Shown here piece after piece: positions 6,186 to 6,238 of a stretch of DNA of 6,238 nt (position 1 is its first letter; each line of letters starts with the position of its first letter). This stretch comes from Patescibacteria group bacterium (GTDB lineage Bacteria; Patescibacteriota; Microgenomatia; Levybacterales; UBA12049). Position numbers and translations under genes: made by a program. Under the pieces are notes generated by a model. The model had not been told where the DNA came from and ran no database searches. It saw only the letters and a list, made by a program, of their open reading frames with translations. The stretch lies in NCBI GenBank assembly GCA_018900295.1, contig JAHIGH010000116.1, positions 1 through 6,238 of the forward strand, written 5' to 3'.

Positions 6186-6238
6186 AAATATGAAATTTTA
6201 TTACATATATGTACTTCATAATTTCCGTAAAAACTTCA
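6186..6238. other. AT-rich noncoding end of window with nested palindromes
   Basis: No gene is supported here. A 12-base perfect palindrome, TACATATATGTA (6202-6213), is flanked at a distance by GAAATT (6192-6197) and AATTTC (6220-6225), giving nested symmetry. It could be a regulatory site for a gene to the right of the window or simply AT-rich DNA. The minus-strand open frame across 6037-6219 is antisense to the tRNA and is not credible as a gene. Confidence 0.3.

Noticed and set aside
6037..6219. 60-codon open frame on the minus strand
   Set aside because: It runs antisense through the tRNA and the hairpins. The WIRTKMDG-like peptide is a typical false product of tRNA antisense reading.

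Overview
The window reads as ordinary bacterial chromosome of moderate to low G+C. No phage, insertion-sequence or CRISPR signature was seen. Genes are closely packed, all on the + strand, and none of the three visible start codons has a recognisable Shine-Dalgarno sequence. The proteins look like those of an uncultivated candidate-phylum bacterium (Omnitrophota- or Patescibacteria-like). That placement is an impression from protein style only, and the sequence does not fix the lineage.

Region 1 (1-1995) is the end of a purine biosynthesis operon. It holds purC (SAICAR synthase), cut by the left window edge, then a divergent purM (AIR synthase / phosphoribosylformylglycinamidine cyclo-ligase). 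The two overlap by four bases (ATGA). Region 2 (1996-2154) is a 159-base AT-rich spacer. It has a perfect TTGACA box and two overlapping inverted repeats that cannot both fold.

Region 3 (2155-5976) is the most distinctive part: two long genes, three bases apart, that encode glycoside hydrolase family 130 (GH130) proteins. Each has two propeller-like halves, so the pair carries four GH130-like domains. The C-terminal half of each protein is canonical or nearly so. The N-terminal half of the first has lost the catalytic motif. The N-terminal half of the second keeps the catalytic Asp but lacks several residues expected to bind phosphate. Neither protein shows a signal peptide, so they probably act on beta-mannosides or related oligosaccharides in the cytoplasm, by phosphorolysis or hydrolysis. 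Substrate and mechanism are inferred.

Region 4 (5977-6238) holds a tRNA-Gln with anticodon CUG and no encoded CCA. It is followed by about 140 noncoding bases dense in inverted repeats, including a strong 8-bp stem-loop and two mutually exclusive larger pairings.
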